Assembly (NCBI RefSeq): GCF_032714475.1
Contig: NZ_JAWDKD010000008.1
Coordinates: 1-64,000, forward strand
DNA: 64,000 nt
From: Methanolapillus africanus
GTDB taxonomy: Archaea > Halobacteriota > Methanosarcinia > Methanosarcinales > Methanosarcinaceae
Reading direction: 5' to 3'
The notes beneath the pieces were generated by a model. That model was given only the letters and a program-made list of their open reading frames with translations, ran no database searches and had not been told where the DNA came from. This document shows positions 20,217 through 29,077 of this stretch, one piece after another. The translations under genes were made by a program, and so were the position numbers. The stretch's first letter is position 1, and the number at the start of each line of letters is the position of its first letter.

Positions 20217-20289
20217 ATAATTTTGAGATTTATTTTTCTTTTAACTTACTTTGCTCTTTTTTATCCAACTTTTATTTTTATTCTTTTTT

Positions 20290-20968
20290 TGGCGGGCGGC
20301 ATGCGCGCGCGTTATCGGCATCGTTTTTCCTTTTGCGTTTTTAAAAATTAATAGTTGTCTTTTATTGATGTCAAGCAAACCATCCCATCATTTTTATTTT
20401 AAAGTCAGGCAAACCGTCCCGTAAGATCAACCGAAAAATTCCGTCGCTTCGCTAGGAATTTTTCAATGGCAGTGGGATTCTGAATCTGTAAGGTTACTTC
20501 GATCGCATAAATTTTGATTTTGCTTGTACCATCTTGCCAAACCATCCCGTAAAATCAAACGCGATAGCGTTTGTATTTTACGGATACCGCTGAAAGTACA
20601 AGTTAATTGGAACCGTAAGATGCAATGGGTATTTGTAAACAGCAGATGCAAATCGGATCAGGAATCATGTGTATTGTTAGAAACAGTTGGTACAAAACCG
20701 GAACAAGAAACAGGTGTATTGTTGGAACCGGCGGGTGCAATCTGCAATCTAAAAACAGTCATCTGTAGATGCAATCTGAAATTTAAAAATAGTTAACTGT
20801 AGGTGCAATCTGAAATTTAAAAATAGTCAACTGCAGGTGCAATCCGTATCGTAAACCGGAAATTAAATTAAAAATATAGTTTCAACCACACCAATTGCAT
20901 CTGATTTGCAGTGGAATCCGCATAAACAGACGCGATACGCGTCTGTTTATGCGGGATGGTTTGCTTGA
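20290..20968. repeat. Composite intergenic repeat, copy E (with nested type-2 module)
   Basis: GC box 20290-20328 (GCATGCGCGCGCGTTAT) lies 74 bp after the regulator operon. A partial left end with GCAAACCGTCCCG (20404-20430) is interrupted by a type-2 module, AAAAATTCC/GGAATTTTT followed by GGCAGTGGGATTCTG (about 20430-20510). A full palindrome follows at 20534-20584 (arms TAAAATCAAACGC/GCGTTTGTATTTTA), then minisatellite units of both the 45-bp and 33-bp kinds, and a right palindrome at 20918-20968 (arms GCATAAACAGACGC/GCGTCTGTTTATGC) ending GGTTTGCTTG. The right end abuts the Fic gene and has no box. Confidence 0.8.
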
Positions 20969-20998
20969 ATTGGGAAAATGAGATTTTCGAGTTTCAAT

Positions 20999-22117
20999 TT
21001 ATCCAACCAACACGTAATTTGTGCTTCTTCCGCCTTGCGCTTCCTGTTTTAAAACGCCTTTTTCCACCAAATTTTTGATGTCGCGAAGAGCCGTATCGGT
21101 CGAGCATTTTGTGATTTTCGCCCATTTGGATGTCTTGAGCTGACCGTCGAATCCGTCCAGCAATTTGTTCACCATCAGTTTTTGGCGTTCGTTCATGGAA
21201 ATGCCGGCATGCTTTTTCCAGAAATCGGCTTTATGGAGCGTATTTTTCAAAATGTTGTCCGCTTCAATCAAAGCATTTTCCAGGCATTTCAAGAACCAAA
21301 GCAGCCATTCGGTGATATCCAGCGTTCCTTTCTGCGTCTTTTCAAGCATTTCATAGTATTTTTTCCGTTCTTTTTGGATTTGAGCGGACATGCTGTAAAA
21401 GCGCTGCGGTACGCCGTCGGCGCGGGCCAGAAACAAATCAGAAATGGCACGGGCAATCCGTCCGTTTCCGTCGTCAAACGGATGAATTGTCACAAACCAT
21501 AAATGCGCAACGCCGGCTTGGATTACCGGATCCATACGGTTGACGCCATTTTCTGAACCGGAATTCGCCCACGCCAAGAACCGATCCATTTCCACCGGAA
21601 TGGCTGAAGCTTCCGGCGCTTGATAATGTATTTTTTCTTTGCCGATCGGCCCGGAAATCACATACATCGGACCGTTTTCATCTTTACGCCAATTTCCGGT
21701 TGTAATCTGATGAATACCGCTTTTCCCATCCGGAAAAAGACCGGTATGCCAGGAAAACAAACGTGCTTCAGTCAGCGGCGCATGATAATTTTGAGTGGCG
21801 TCGACCATCATTTCCACCATTCCGTCCACATCCCGTCCGGACGGCACCATATCGGAAATATGGATTTTCAAGTGACGGGCAACCGACGAGCGGACTTGCG
21901 CCGGACCCAATTTTTCTCCTTCAATTTCAGCGGATTTGAGAACGTCAAGCGTCATCGTTTTAAGAACAGCGTCATTTTCCGGCGAAAATCCCAAAGCCGC
22001 CATTTTTCCGACCAGCTTTCCCTGCAAATTCCGGACGTTTCCGAGCGGAAGCATCAGGATTTTGTCGTCCCATGTGAAATCGGGCCAACCGTCTTTTTGA
22101 TAAATATAAATCGTCAT
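20999..22117 (-). CDS. Fic family protein (predicted AMP transferase)
   Basis: 372 residues. The N-terminal DUF4172-like region (IYIYQKDGWPDFTWDD) precedes SAEIEGEKL at about residue 65, matching the inhibitory helix motif (S/T)xxxE(G/N). The Fic core has HPFDDGNGRIAR at about residue 215 with the catalytic His. The C-terminus (about 300-372) is a winged helix (TKCSTDTALRDIKNLVEKG). Fic enzymes usually transfer AMP to a hydroxyl side chain; the inhibitory helix implies self-restraint. ATG 22117 has AGGTG at about -8, and that ribosome-binding site is covered by the first palindromic operator. The C-terminal wHTH could bind it. Confidence 0.9.
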   Translation of the reverse strand: MTIYIYQKDGWPDFTWDDKILMLPLGNVRNLQGKLVGKMAALGFSPENDAVLKTMTLDVLKSAEIEGEKLGPAQVRSSVARHLKIHISDMVPSGRDVDGMVEMMVDATQNYHAPLTEARLFSWHTGLFPDGKSGIHQITTGNWRKDENGPMYVISGPIGKEKIHYQAPEASAIPVEMDRFLAWANSGSENGVNRMDPVIQAGVAHLWFVTIHPFDDGNGRIARAISDLFLARADGVPQRFYSMSAQIQKERKKYYEMLEKTQKGTLDITEWLLWFLKCLENALIEADNILKNTLHKADFWKKHAGISMNERQKLMVNKLLDGFDGQLKTSKWAKITKCSTDTALRDIKNLVEKGVLKQEAQGGRSTNYVLVG

Positions 22118-22120
22118 CAG

Positions 22121-22379
22121 TTCACACCTTTTGCGGTGAATAAATTGAATATTCGCCGCATATTATGCGGCGAATATCTGTTGTACTGTTGTATGTCCAC
22201 ATTGAATGCCACAAATAGGTCATTCATTTCATAAACCGCATCATTATACAGATGTGTGGTGAATAATGCGGTGAATAATTCCCCTATTTACCGCATATTG
22301 TGCGGTGAATATATAAATATTCTCCGCAAAAGATGCGGTGATTAAAAAGAGATTGAACGCATACATACTTTCACCCCGC
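22121..22379. promoter_or_regulatory. Palindromic operator array TTCACCGCA-N5-TGCGGTGAA
   Basis: At least four related palindromes lie between the divergent fic and radical SAM genes. P1 22121-22140 (TTCACACC, TGCGGTGAA) covers the fic ribosome-binding site. P2 22151-22175 has perfect 10-bp arms ATTCGCCGCA/TGCGGCGAAT and a 5-bp spacer. P4 22287-22309 (ATTTACCGCA/TGCGGTGAAT) and P5 22319-22342 (ATTCTCCGCA/TGCGGTGAT) have the same spacer, centres about 33 bp apart, and flank the TATA-like TATATAAAT at 22311. Further half-sites lie at about 22235, 22255, 22266 and 22370. The pattern is of a dimeric repressor acting on both genes. Confidence 0.8.
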
Positions 22380-22404
22380 ATCCTTCTTCTTTTAAAAGAA
22401 TGAA

Positions 22405-23517
22405 GTGAAATTTGTACACATGAAATCCCTTGTTCGGTACCGCCCGGTGACCTGTAAATCTGCGCTTCATCCGGTCAGAGGACTCTTTCCGCACCACTGG
22501 GACTTAAATGTGTACCGCGGATGCCAACATGGCTGCAAGTACTGTTACGCGCTTTATTCTCACAAATACCTGAAGCAGGAAAACGATGAATCCGATCAAA
22601 TAAATCAAACAAATCAAATCGATCAAATAAATCAAACAAATCAAATCGATCAAATAAATCAAATCGGTCGAATCGAACAAATAAATCAAACCGATTCGGA
22701 CAAAAATGAGTCGTTGGCCGGCAACTATTACAATCACATTTATGCCAAAACAAATATTGTCGAGCGCCTTGAAAAAGAATTGAGCCGACCGGGGCGAAAA
22801 CCCGAAGTGATCAATTTGGGCGGCGTCTCCGATAGTTACCAGCAAGCGGAAGCCGAATATGCGCTGATGCCGGACATTTTGAAACTCATGATCAAATACA
22901 AAAATCCGGTCAATATTTCCACCAAATCCGCTCTTATCTTGCGGGATTTTGATTTGTTTGACGAGTTGTCCAAAGTTTCTTACGTCAATATCGCCGCCAC
23001 AGTGACGACAACGGATGAATCTCTTCGAAAAATCATTGAACCGGATTGCTCAGCGTCGGCCAAACGCTTCGACTTTTTGGAAAAATTCAAAAAAACAGAC
23101 GCCACCGTTGGCGTTCACGTCATGCCGGTGATGCCGCTCATATCGGACAGCCTTGAAAATCTGGAGCCGATCTTTTCCCGGACGAGAGAAATCGGCGCCG
23201 ACTACATTATTGCCGCACCTCTTTTTCTGCGCGGGCAAACCCGGAAATCGTATTTTGAGTTTGTGAAAAACGATTTCCCGCATTTGTACGACCCAATGCG
23301 TATTTTGTACAAAACCGGTCATTTGAATAAAGAATACAAAACCGGAATCTATGAGAAAATCAATTCTCTTTCCGAAAAATACAACTTGTCCGACGATTAC
23401 CGGAAATCGATGAACTTGAAATTGAAAAAAGTATGGCGCGACCGGGACGCTGAAACGCCGCAAGAGAAAAAGCCGAAACAGTTGACGTTATCCCAATTCG
23501 GTGCAACGCCTTTTTGA
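22405..23517 (+). CDS. Radical SAM protein, SPL-like (COG1533 type)
   Basis: 370 residues from GTG 22405; ATG 22420 is an alternative start. The N-terminus has YRGCQHGCKYCYALYSH, giving CxxxCxxC for the SAM-bound [4Fe-4S] cluster (about residues 40-47). Later come NLGGVSDSYQQAE and VNISTKSALILRD, typical of the spore-photoproduct-lyase-like radical SAM group. The substrate is unknown. Residues 60-100 are low complexity (repeats of DQINQTNQI) from an in-frame 27-bp minisatellite absent from the normal fold. Expression is probably controlled by the palindromes around its TATA box. Confidence 0.85.
   Translation: MKFVHMKSLVRYRPVTCKSALHPVRGLFPHHWDLNVYRGCQHGCKYCYALYSHKYLKQENDESDQINQTNQIDQINQTNQIDQINQIGRIEQINQTDSDKNESLAGNYYNHIYAKTNIVERLEKELSRPGRKPEVINLGGVSDSYQQAEAEYALMPDILKLMIKYKNPVNISTKSALILRDFDLFDELSKVSYVNIAATVTTTDESLRKIIEPDCSASAKRFDFLEKFKKTDATVGVHVMPVMPLISDSLENLEPIFSRTREIGADYIIAAPLFLRGQTRKSYFEFVKNDFPHLYDPMRILYKTGHLNKEYKTGIYEKINSLSEKYNLSDDYRKSMNLKLKKVWRDRDAETPQEKKPKQLTLSQFGATPF
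22596..22693 (+). repeat. In-frame 27-bp minisatellite in the radical SAM gene
   Basis: About three and a half units of GATCAAATAAATCAAAC plus AAATCAAATC code for the nine-residue repeat DQINQTNQI, later drifting to QINQIGRIE and QINQTDSD. The unit length is a multiple of three, so the frame stays open. It lies just after the cluster-binding cysteines, probably in a surface loop. Confidence 0.85.
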
Positions 23518-23552
23518 AAATAAAACGACCACTATTTTTGGACGCGTCATAA

Positions 23553-23590
23553 AAAACGATCGCCATAACGCGCGCGGACGCGCCGCTGCA
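23553..23590. repeat. Solitary GC box after the tRNA-Gly end
   Basis: GATCGCCATAACGCGCGCGG lies in the - strand sense orientation, 53 bp beyond the 3' end of the tRNA cluster and just after the + strand radical SAM gene. It shows that the box also follows RNA transcription units. No palindrome or minisatellite accompanies it. Confidence 0.7.
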
Positions 23591-23642
23591 AAAAACGAAA
23601 AAGTAACTTAACCAATTAAAATTGAAAAAATAAGAAGAAAAA

Positions 23643-23714
23643 TACACTGGCCGGGATTCGAACCCGAGTTCAAGCGTTGGCAACGCCTGGTGATAACCAC
23701 TACACTACCAGTGT
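23643..23714 (-). tRNA. tRNA-Gly (GCC)
   Basis: On the - strand, acceptor arms ACACTGG and CCAGTGT pair over 7 bp, the T arm has GGTTCGAATCC, and the anticodon arm is AGGCG-TTGCCAA-CGCTT with anticodon GCC. CCA is not encoded. Third gene of a three-tRNA cluster transcribed toward lower coordinates. Confidence 0.93.
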
Positions 23715-23775
23715 ACGTCGATACACGAGTAAAAGTAAAACTTAATTTTTAGTATAAATTAATTTTGATACCAAA

Positions 23776-23848
23776 TGCCCAAAGCCGGACTTGAACCAGC
23801 GACAACTACCTCTTCAGGGTAGCGCTCTCCCAACTGAGCTATTTGGGC
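23776..23848 (-). tRNA. tRNA-Phe (GAA)
   Basis: Acceptor arms GCCCAAA/TTTGGGC, D arm TAGCTCAGTTGGGAGAGC, anticodon loop CTGAAGA (anticodon GAA) on the stem CTACC/GGTAG, and T arm with GGTTCAAGTCC. CCA not encoded. Middle gene of the cluster. Confidence 0.95.
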
Positions 23849-23883
23849 GCTTGTTGGATTTTTAATATTATTTTGTTTTTGAG

Positions 23884-23957
23884 TGGGCCCGCTGAGATTC
23901 GAACTCAGGACCTCCGCCATGTCAAGGCGACGTCATAACCATCTAGACCACGAGCCC
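23884..23957 (-). tRNA. tRNA-Val (GAC)
   Basis: Acceptor arms GGGCTCG/CGGGCCC (one G-T pair), D arm with GGTCTAGATGGTTATGAC, anticodon loop TTGACAT (anticodon GAC) on TCGCC/GGCGG, and T arm with AGTTCGAATCT. CCA not encoded. First gene of the cluster; the shared promoter is at about 24105. Confidence 0.95.
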
Positions 23958-24115
23958 ACAAGGGTAAATGAATCATGAATCAAAAAATTGAATCATATTT
24001 TTCATTCGTTTTTATTTTAATTTAGTCAACAATCCGCTTTCACAGGGCTTGTTGTCGCCCCGATTCTTGTCGGTTGTGCAACTCTGATAAATAGTATAAT
24101 CGTATATAAAGGTTT
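23958..24115 (-). promoter_or_regulatory. Promoter and structured leader of the tRNA cluster
   Basis: On the - strand a TATA box CCTTTATATACG lies at about 24102-24113, predicting a start near 24080. The roughly 120-nt leader before tRNA-Val carries several possible stems: GTTG/CAAC, CCGA/TCGG, GGGC/GCCC and AATCCGC/GCGGATT. It may be only a 5' leader removed by RNase P, or a separate small RNA; I do not recognise a family. Confidence 0.5.
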
Positions 24116-24192
24116 TGCGAAAAGGGGTTTGAAAAAGAAAAATGATCGGGAAAGTGCGGCAATTTTAATATTCTTCCGTTGTTATTTTAGGA

Positions 24193-24867
24193 TTATTCGT
24201 TCAATTTTTGGTTCAAAAAAGACAACGCTAAGACAGCATCTTCTTTTTTGGCGTCGACAGCGTTTCCGCCCGCCACCCATTTTTCAAACCGGATCAAAAC
24301 GTCCGGCGCCAACACGGCCTCATCCTTCGCTTTTTGAATCAAATAATCGTAAGTCCGGTCCGGATAATAAATCGAGGACGCCAAATCAAAAAGGGCATTC
24401 CGTTCGGCATTCGACAAAATGTTTTCGATTGCGGCTTTGTCAAGCGTCGCCCGAATGTTGACCAGCGCTTCCGAAAGCGCCGCGTTTGAAAACGGATCGC
24501 AGACAACCGCCACTTCGTCGTCGGATTCGATGGTTTTGTTTTTGTAAAGCGAAAAAACGGTTCCGATGCCGACCATACCAAACGTTTCCATTTCAGACGC
24601 GCGCAGCGCGCCCATGCTGGACGCGCCCATGACGAAAATACCGTCGCGGAGCACATGAAGAATTTCGCGGTGGCCGACGGAACATTGTTCAAAAAAAACG
24701 CCGTCGATCAAGCAAATAAATTGGGCGCCGCCTTTTGCCGCTTTTTCAATATCGCCACGGGACGCCGGCGGCAAAAATTCAATGGTCGGCAAAACGTTTT
24801 CCGAAAAAAGGGATTTGGCGGATTCCAAATCCAATGTCGGGCCCAAAAAAACAACGGTTTTCGTCAT
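24193..24867 (-). CDS. tfuA: TfuA-like protein
   Basis: 224 residues from ATG 24867 (TKTVVFLGPTLDLESAKSLF). The TfuA core is visible in PPASRGDIEKAA, GQFICLIDGVFFEQCSVGHREIL and MGASSMGALRASEM. In methanogens TfuA with YcaO installs thioglycine in the McrA subunit of methyl-CoM reductase; TfuA is thought to supply or activate sulfide. The ycaO gene starts about 1.4 kb upstream on the same strand and ends 118 bp before this gene, so the two may be co-transcribed or separately promoted. Confidence 0.9.
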   Translation of the reverse strand: MTKTVVFLGPTLDLESAKSLFSENVLPTIEFLPPASRGDIEKAAKGGAQFICLIDGVFFEQCSVGHREILHVLRDGIFVMGASSMGALRASEMETFGMVGIGTVFSLYKNKTIESDDEVAVVCDPFSNAALSEALVNIRATLDKAAIENILSNAERNALFDLASSIYYPDRTYDYLIQKAKDEAVLAPDVLIRFEKWVAGGNAVDAKKEDAVLALSFLNQKLNE

Positions 24868-24984
24868 GATGTTCACAAATTGTTTGAAATATTTTTGAGA
24901 TACTTTTGAGATGTTTTTGAGATACTTTATTGGAAATGCATTCGATTGAAAATGCATTTTCATTATTCTTTTGTTCCGTTATGG

Positions 24985-26283
24985 TTATGTTTCCGGAACA
25001 TAGCGCCGGCGTCTTTCGCCTGTTCGGGCGACTTTGTTGCGCTCTTCTTTAAAACGAATTCCGGCGCGGGTTTGATCCATTGCAAACGACTCCAAACCCG
25101 GCACGGCAACTCGGACGACCGGAATGCCGAGTTCGGGACGTGTCAGATCTTTCACAATGACGGTCGGCAAACCGGCGCGGTTAAGCCGGAGAATGGTTTC
25201 TTTGAGTTCGTCCAAGAAATCGACATGAGAAATGCACGGAATGTCGGCAAACGCAATTTTGTCGGATTCGTCAAACCATTTGGCGTTGAGCCGTTTTGTT
25301 CGTTCGTAACCCATTTGTTTTCTGAAATCCGCCACCGTCGTGTCTTCGCGGGCGCCGTGAATTTGGGTGGCGCGGCTTTGCGCGACTTCCGTCAATGCGC
25401 GGAAAGCGGCGATTTTGGGCGACGAATGCGTGCCCATGCCGAGGCAGAGAAGGGACGGATCCTTGAGTTCGATGTCGTCAGCGATCGCCGCAATTGTCGG
25501 AACGCCGACGTCGCTGGTAATATCGCGGAGAACAACTTGGACGCCGGCTTCCTCGAATCGGGAAAGAAGGCGGCCAATATCTTCGTCGTCAATGTCCACA
25601 ATAATCCGGCCGCCGGTTTTATTCGCTTCGCACAAAGACCAGGCGTCGCGTTCAATGACTTCACACATGGCATGATAAACAGCTTCTTCAAGCGTGTTTC
25701 CGGAAGCGATTCCGTTCGTGCTTGTCCGGAATAAAGAATTATATTGAGACGGCATTGGGTGGTAAACGGCGTTGGCCGGAACCAAAATCGGAGAAACTTG
25801 CAGCGTATAAGAGTCAATGTTATCAGGATCGGCAGAGTCAGCATTCAAGCTCAGCGTTAATTCTTCCGCCGGCACCCACGGAATTTCGGCGTCCGGATCG
25901 GATTCGTCCGGCAGAATCAATTCGACCGGATCCAAGCAATTTTCCTTATTCTTCAAATCCGGATAAGTCATCATAAAAAGATCCGGCACGTCGTCTCGGG
26001 TGAGTTCGGCGGAATAGCGCTCCAAACCTTCCATAATCGCCGAGACGCGGGCGGCAATCGGCGTCACGCCTTTGCCGTTGTAGACCGAGATCGCGCCGTA
26101 GGCGGCACCCGGGCGAATGCAGGAAAAGACCGGGATATCTAAGCGGTCCAGCTTCGTAATGTCCGCGACACGCGTAATGCCGGCCACCTCGACGAGCCCT
26201 TCGACGCAGCCGAAAGTTTCATCCGGAGATTTTGAACGGTGCGTTTCCTTTTGATAAACTTTCGGACAAGATTTGAGTTCCAT
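24985..26283 (-). CDS. ycaO: YcaO-domain protein (McrA thioglycine formation)
   Basis: 432 residues. YcaO enzymes use ATP to activate a peptide carbonyl. The ATP-binding features are visible as VSAIMEGLERYSAEL (about residue 85), ASGNTLEEAVYHAMCEVIERDAW (about 200) and RALTEVAQSRATQIHG (about 295). With TfuA next door, the known methanogen role is converting a glycine of McrA to thioglycine. ATG 26283 is the first start after an AT-rich gap. The C-terminus ends in a basic run, RTGERRRRYVPET. Confidence 0.92.
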   Translation of the reverse strand: MELKSCPKVYQKETHRSKSPDETFGCVEGLVEVAGITRVADITKLDRLDIPVFSCIRPGAAYGAISVYNGKGVTPIAARVSAIMEGLERYSAELTRDDVPDLFMMTYPDLKNKENCLDPVELILPDESDPDAEIPWVPAEELTLSLNADSADPDNIDSYTLQVSPILVPANAVYHPMPSQYNSLFRTSTNGIASGNTLEEAVYHAMCEVIERDAWSLCEANKTGGRIIVDIDDEDIGRLLSRFEEAGVQVVLRDITSDVGVPTIAAIADDIELKDPSLLCLGMGTHSSPKIAAFRALTEVAQSRATQIHGAREDTTVADFRKQMGYERTKRLNAKWFDESDKIAFADIPCISHVDFLDELKETILRLNRAGLPTVIVKDLTRPELGIPVVRVAVPGLESFAMDQTRAGIRFKEERNKVARTGERRRRYVPET

Positions 26284-26426
26284 GATATCACATTTTGAAA
26301 AAATAATAAAACATTTTCCCGTAAAATGAGCCGAAATGATTTAAATCTTAGGAAAAACAGGAAAATGGAAAAACTGACAAGTTGATTGGCAATAACGATT
26401 GATACAGTTCCATTTTTTCATAATTT

Positions 26427-27136
<710 letters not shown>

Positions 27137-27210
27137 TAAAAAAAATTAAAAAAAAGATAATAAAATAAAAATATAACAAAAATCAATAACAGAAACGAGT
27201 TTCACGAACC

Positions 27211-27552
27211 TCAATTGGATTCGTATTGAGCGCCGCCGACATCCAAGATGGATTCGACAACCGGTTTATAATTGTCTTTCAAAGAATAAACGTTATGATC
27301 GCCGGTCACGTTAATGCTCAAAATGCCGAGCCGTGTGTTCATGAGGCCGACCATGGCCGACACGCCGCGATAACTGACTTCGAAGCTTTCCTGCTCCAGA
27401 TAACGATAAACATCGTTGGTCGTAAATTTGTCGCCGGACGTAAAAAGATGTAAAACAATCTTTCGAATCCCATTTTCGTCTCTGGCCAGATACTTCTCAA
27501 GCCGTTCCTTTACTTTATCTTCTGTTGTTTGCAGCCCTGACACCCCAGTCAA
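27211..27552 (-). CDS. DUF2551 winged-helix protein
   Basis: Up to 113 residues. Core VKERLEKYLARDENGIRKIVLHLF, then FTTNDVYRYLE and SYRGVSAMVGLMNTRLGIL, the archaeal DUF2551 family known from methanogens and likely DNA-binding. Starts with TTG 27552 or an internal GTG two to three codons on; no clear Shine-Dalgarno. Function unknown. Confidence 0.75.
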   Translation of the reverse strand: MTGVSGLQTTEDKVKERLEKYLARDENGIRKIVLHLFTSGDKFTTNDVYRYLEQESFEVSYRGVSAMVGLMNTRLGILSINVTGDHNVYSLKDNYKPVVESILDVGGAQYESN

Positions 27553-27749
27553 ATTAATAGTCCGTTTTTGTTTTTGTGTTCAGCCACGAAGGCTCAGACC
27601 ATTCAGCAAATGGTCGACAAGTGAATAATTCTAAAAAATTTGCCGAATTATACTTTCGGTTCATTCGGTTTCCATCCGGATTAAATCCGCACGATGAATC
27701 CCTATAACATATTAATCCTTTATAAATTTTTACGCGTAAGGCTTATATA

Positions 27750-28856
27750 TCAGTAAATGCGGCTGCTCTCGACAACGAATCCGTTTGTAAACGGATACCG
27801 CTCAAAAGCCCAAAACTGAATGTCGCCAAAGTCTGTGATACTGTCTTCCCGGAAAATTTCCGCCAATTCTTCAGCAATCCCGATCGCGGTTTCCACAACA
27901 GAATAGTCATCCGCATCGCCGTCCGATTCAATGATCTCGTACGCCTCATCCGGAATTTCAAAGTCGTTCAGCAACGCAACAAAGTCATTCAAGAATTCAT
28001 TTTGAACCTTAATTTTCCCGTAAATAACCGTCCCGTCCGATGTGATTTCATCAAACGCCCGCGCGTTTTGAGACGCCGTGCGGATCAACCGCAAACGCAG
28101 CTGAACGGCGTCTTTGTACCGCGACGAACAAAAATTCACTTTGCCGCCAACGTCAAACGCCTGCCGGGCAATTTCTCGGGACCCCGAAACCGCATTGGAT
28201 TCGTTGTCGATCAACGAAAAACCATGCTCTTTCATGGCGTCCGCATTGTTTTCCGAAAATTCCAATTCGTTTAAATTCAAGAAGCAGTCCACGCTTTTCG
28301 CAAAAACCGCCACGTCGACAGCGCCCGGAAGCGCCGGAATTTCAATACCGGCCAAAATGCCGGCCGCCGCCGCAGTTCGGATCGATTTTTCAAAATCAGA
28401 GCCGGAAAGCTGCCGCCAGTCTTCTCGGGGCGGATGGAAACGGATTTCATCGAGACCCGCCGCCGCTAATTTTTGAATCGTGCCGGCGTCCGCCGCAACG
28501 GACGTATACAAATGAATATGGTGCCCGGATCCGAAATTGTCTTTGAGAAGAGAAATATAACGGCAAACGGCGTCCAATTCCAGAAGCGGTTCGCCGCCCG
28601 TAATGCCGGTTCCCTCCGCGTTCATCGCCGCCGCTTCCGCCAAAACGTCCGCATCCGATAAAACAAGACGTTCGTTTGCGAAAACAACGTCCCGGTCTTT
28701 GCGCTCGTCCGAAAGCGGACAATAAAAGCAGTCGCGATGACAACGTCCCGTGACAAAAAGAACCATTTTGGCGCCTTTTTGGCAGCAGACGCAGCCGTCG
28801 GACAGATACCGGGCAAAAGAGCCCGAAATTGATTCATCGGATTCGAAGTTGGACAT
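27750..28856 (-). CDS. Radical SAM protein, COG2108-like
   Basis: 368 residues. CVCCQKGAK precedes the radical SAM motif CHRDCFYCPLSDERK (CxxxCxxC, about residues 39-46). TGITGGEPLLE is the SAM-binding GGE motif and EIRFHPP a later strand. The architecture resembles archaeal COG2108 proteins related to pyruvate formate-lyase-activating enzyme. An extra cysteine pair upstream may hold another cluster or metal. Substrate unknown. Its stop follows a spacer with TATA-like sequence shared with the DUF2551 side. Confidence 0.8.
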   Translation of the reverse strand: MSNFESDESISGSFARYLSDGCVCCQKGAKMVLFVTGRCHRDCFYCPLSDERKDRDVVFANERLVLSDADVLAEAAAMNAEGTGITGGEPLLELDAVCRYISLLKDNFGSGHHIHLYTSVAADAGTIQKLAAAGLDEIRFHPPREDWRQLSGSDFEKSIRTAAAAGILAGIEIPALPGAVDVAVFAKSVDCFLNLNELEFSENNADAMKEHGFSLIDNESNAVSGSREIARQAFDVGGKVNFCSSRYKDAVQLRLRLIRTASQNARAFDEITSDGTVIYGKIKVQNEFLNDFVALLNDFEIPDEAYEIIESDGDADDYSVVETAIGIAEELAEIFREDSITDFGDIQFWAFERYPFTNGFVVESSRIY

Positions 28857-28930
28857 AGAAACCTTAAAGATAAAAATAAAATAAGCAACAAGAGTCGTTT
28901 AAAAAGCTAAAAAGCATGTCAAAATTGAAA

Positions 28931-29077
28931 AATTAAATTTAGATAAAATCTAAATTTAATTCAATTTTAATCCAATTAATTCAATTTTAATCCAATTAAT
29001 TCAATTTTAATCCAATTAATTCAATTTTAATCCAATTAATTCAATTTTAATCCAATTAATTCAATTTTAATTCAATT
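28931..29077. repeat. Perfect hairpin plus 20-bp tandem repeats after fttA
   Basis: 28931-28961 is a perfect inverted repeat with 14-bp arms (AATTAAATTTAGAT/ATCTAAATTTAATT) around AAA. It is followed by nearly six identical 20-bp units TCAATTTTAATCCAATTAAT (28961-29077), the last running into the fttA stop codon. Near-identity of units implies recent slippage expansion inside a 3' untranslated region. Confidence 0.9.

Noticed and set aside
20999..22117. Fic gene as half of a toxin-antitoxin pair
   Set aside because: The inhibitory helix is within the Fic protein itself and no small antitoxin gene lies beside it; the divergent gene is a radical SAM enzyme.
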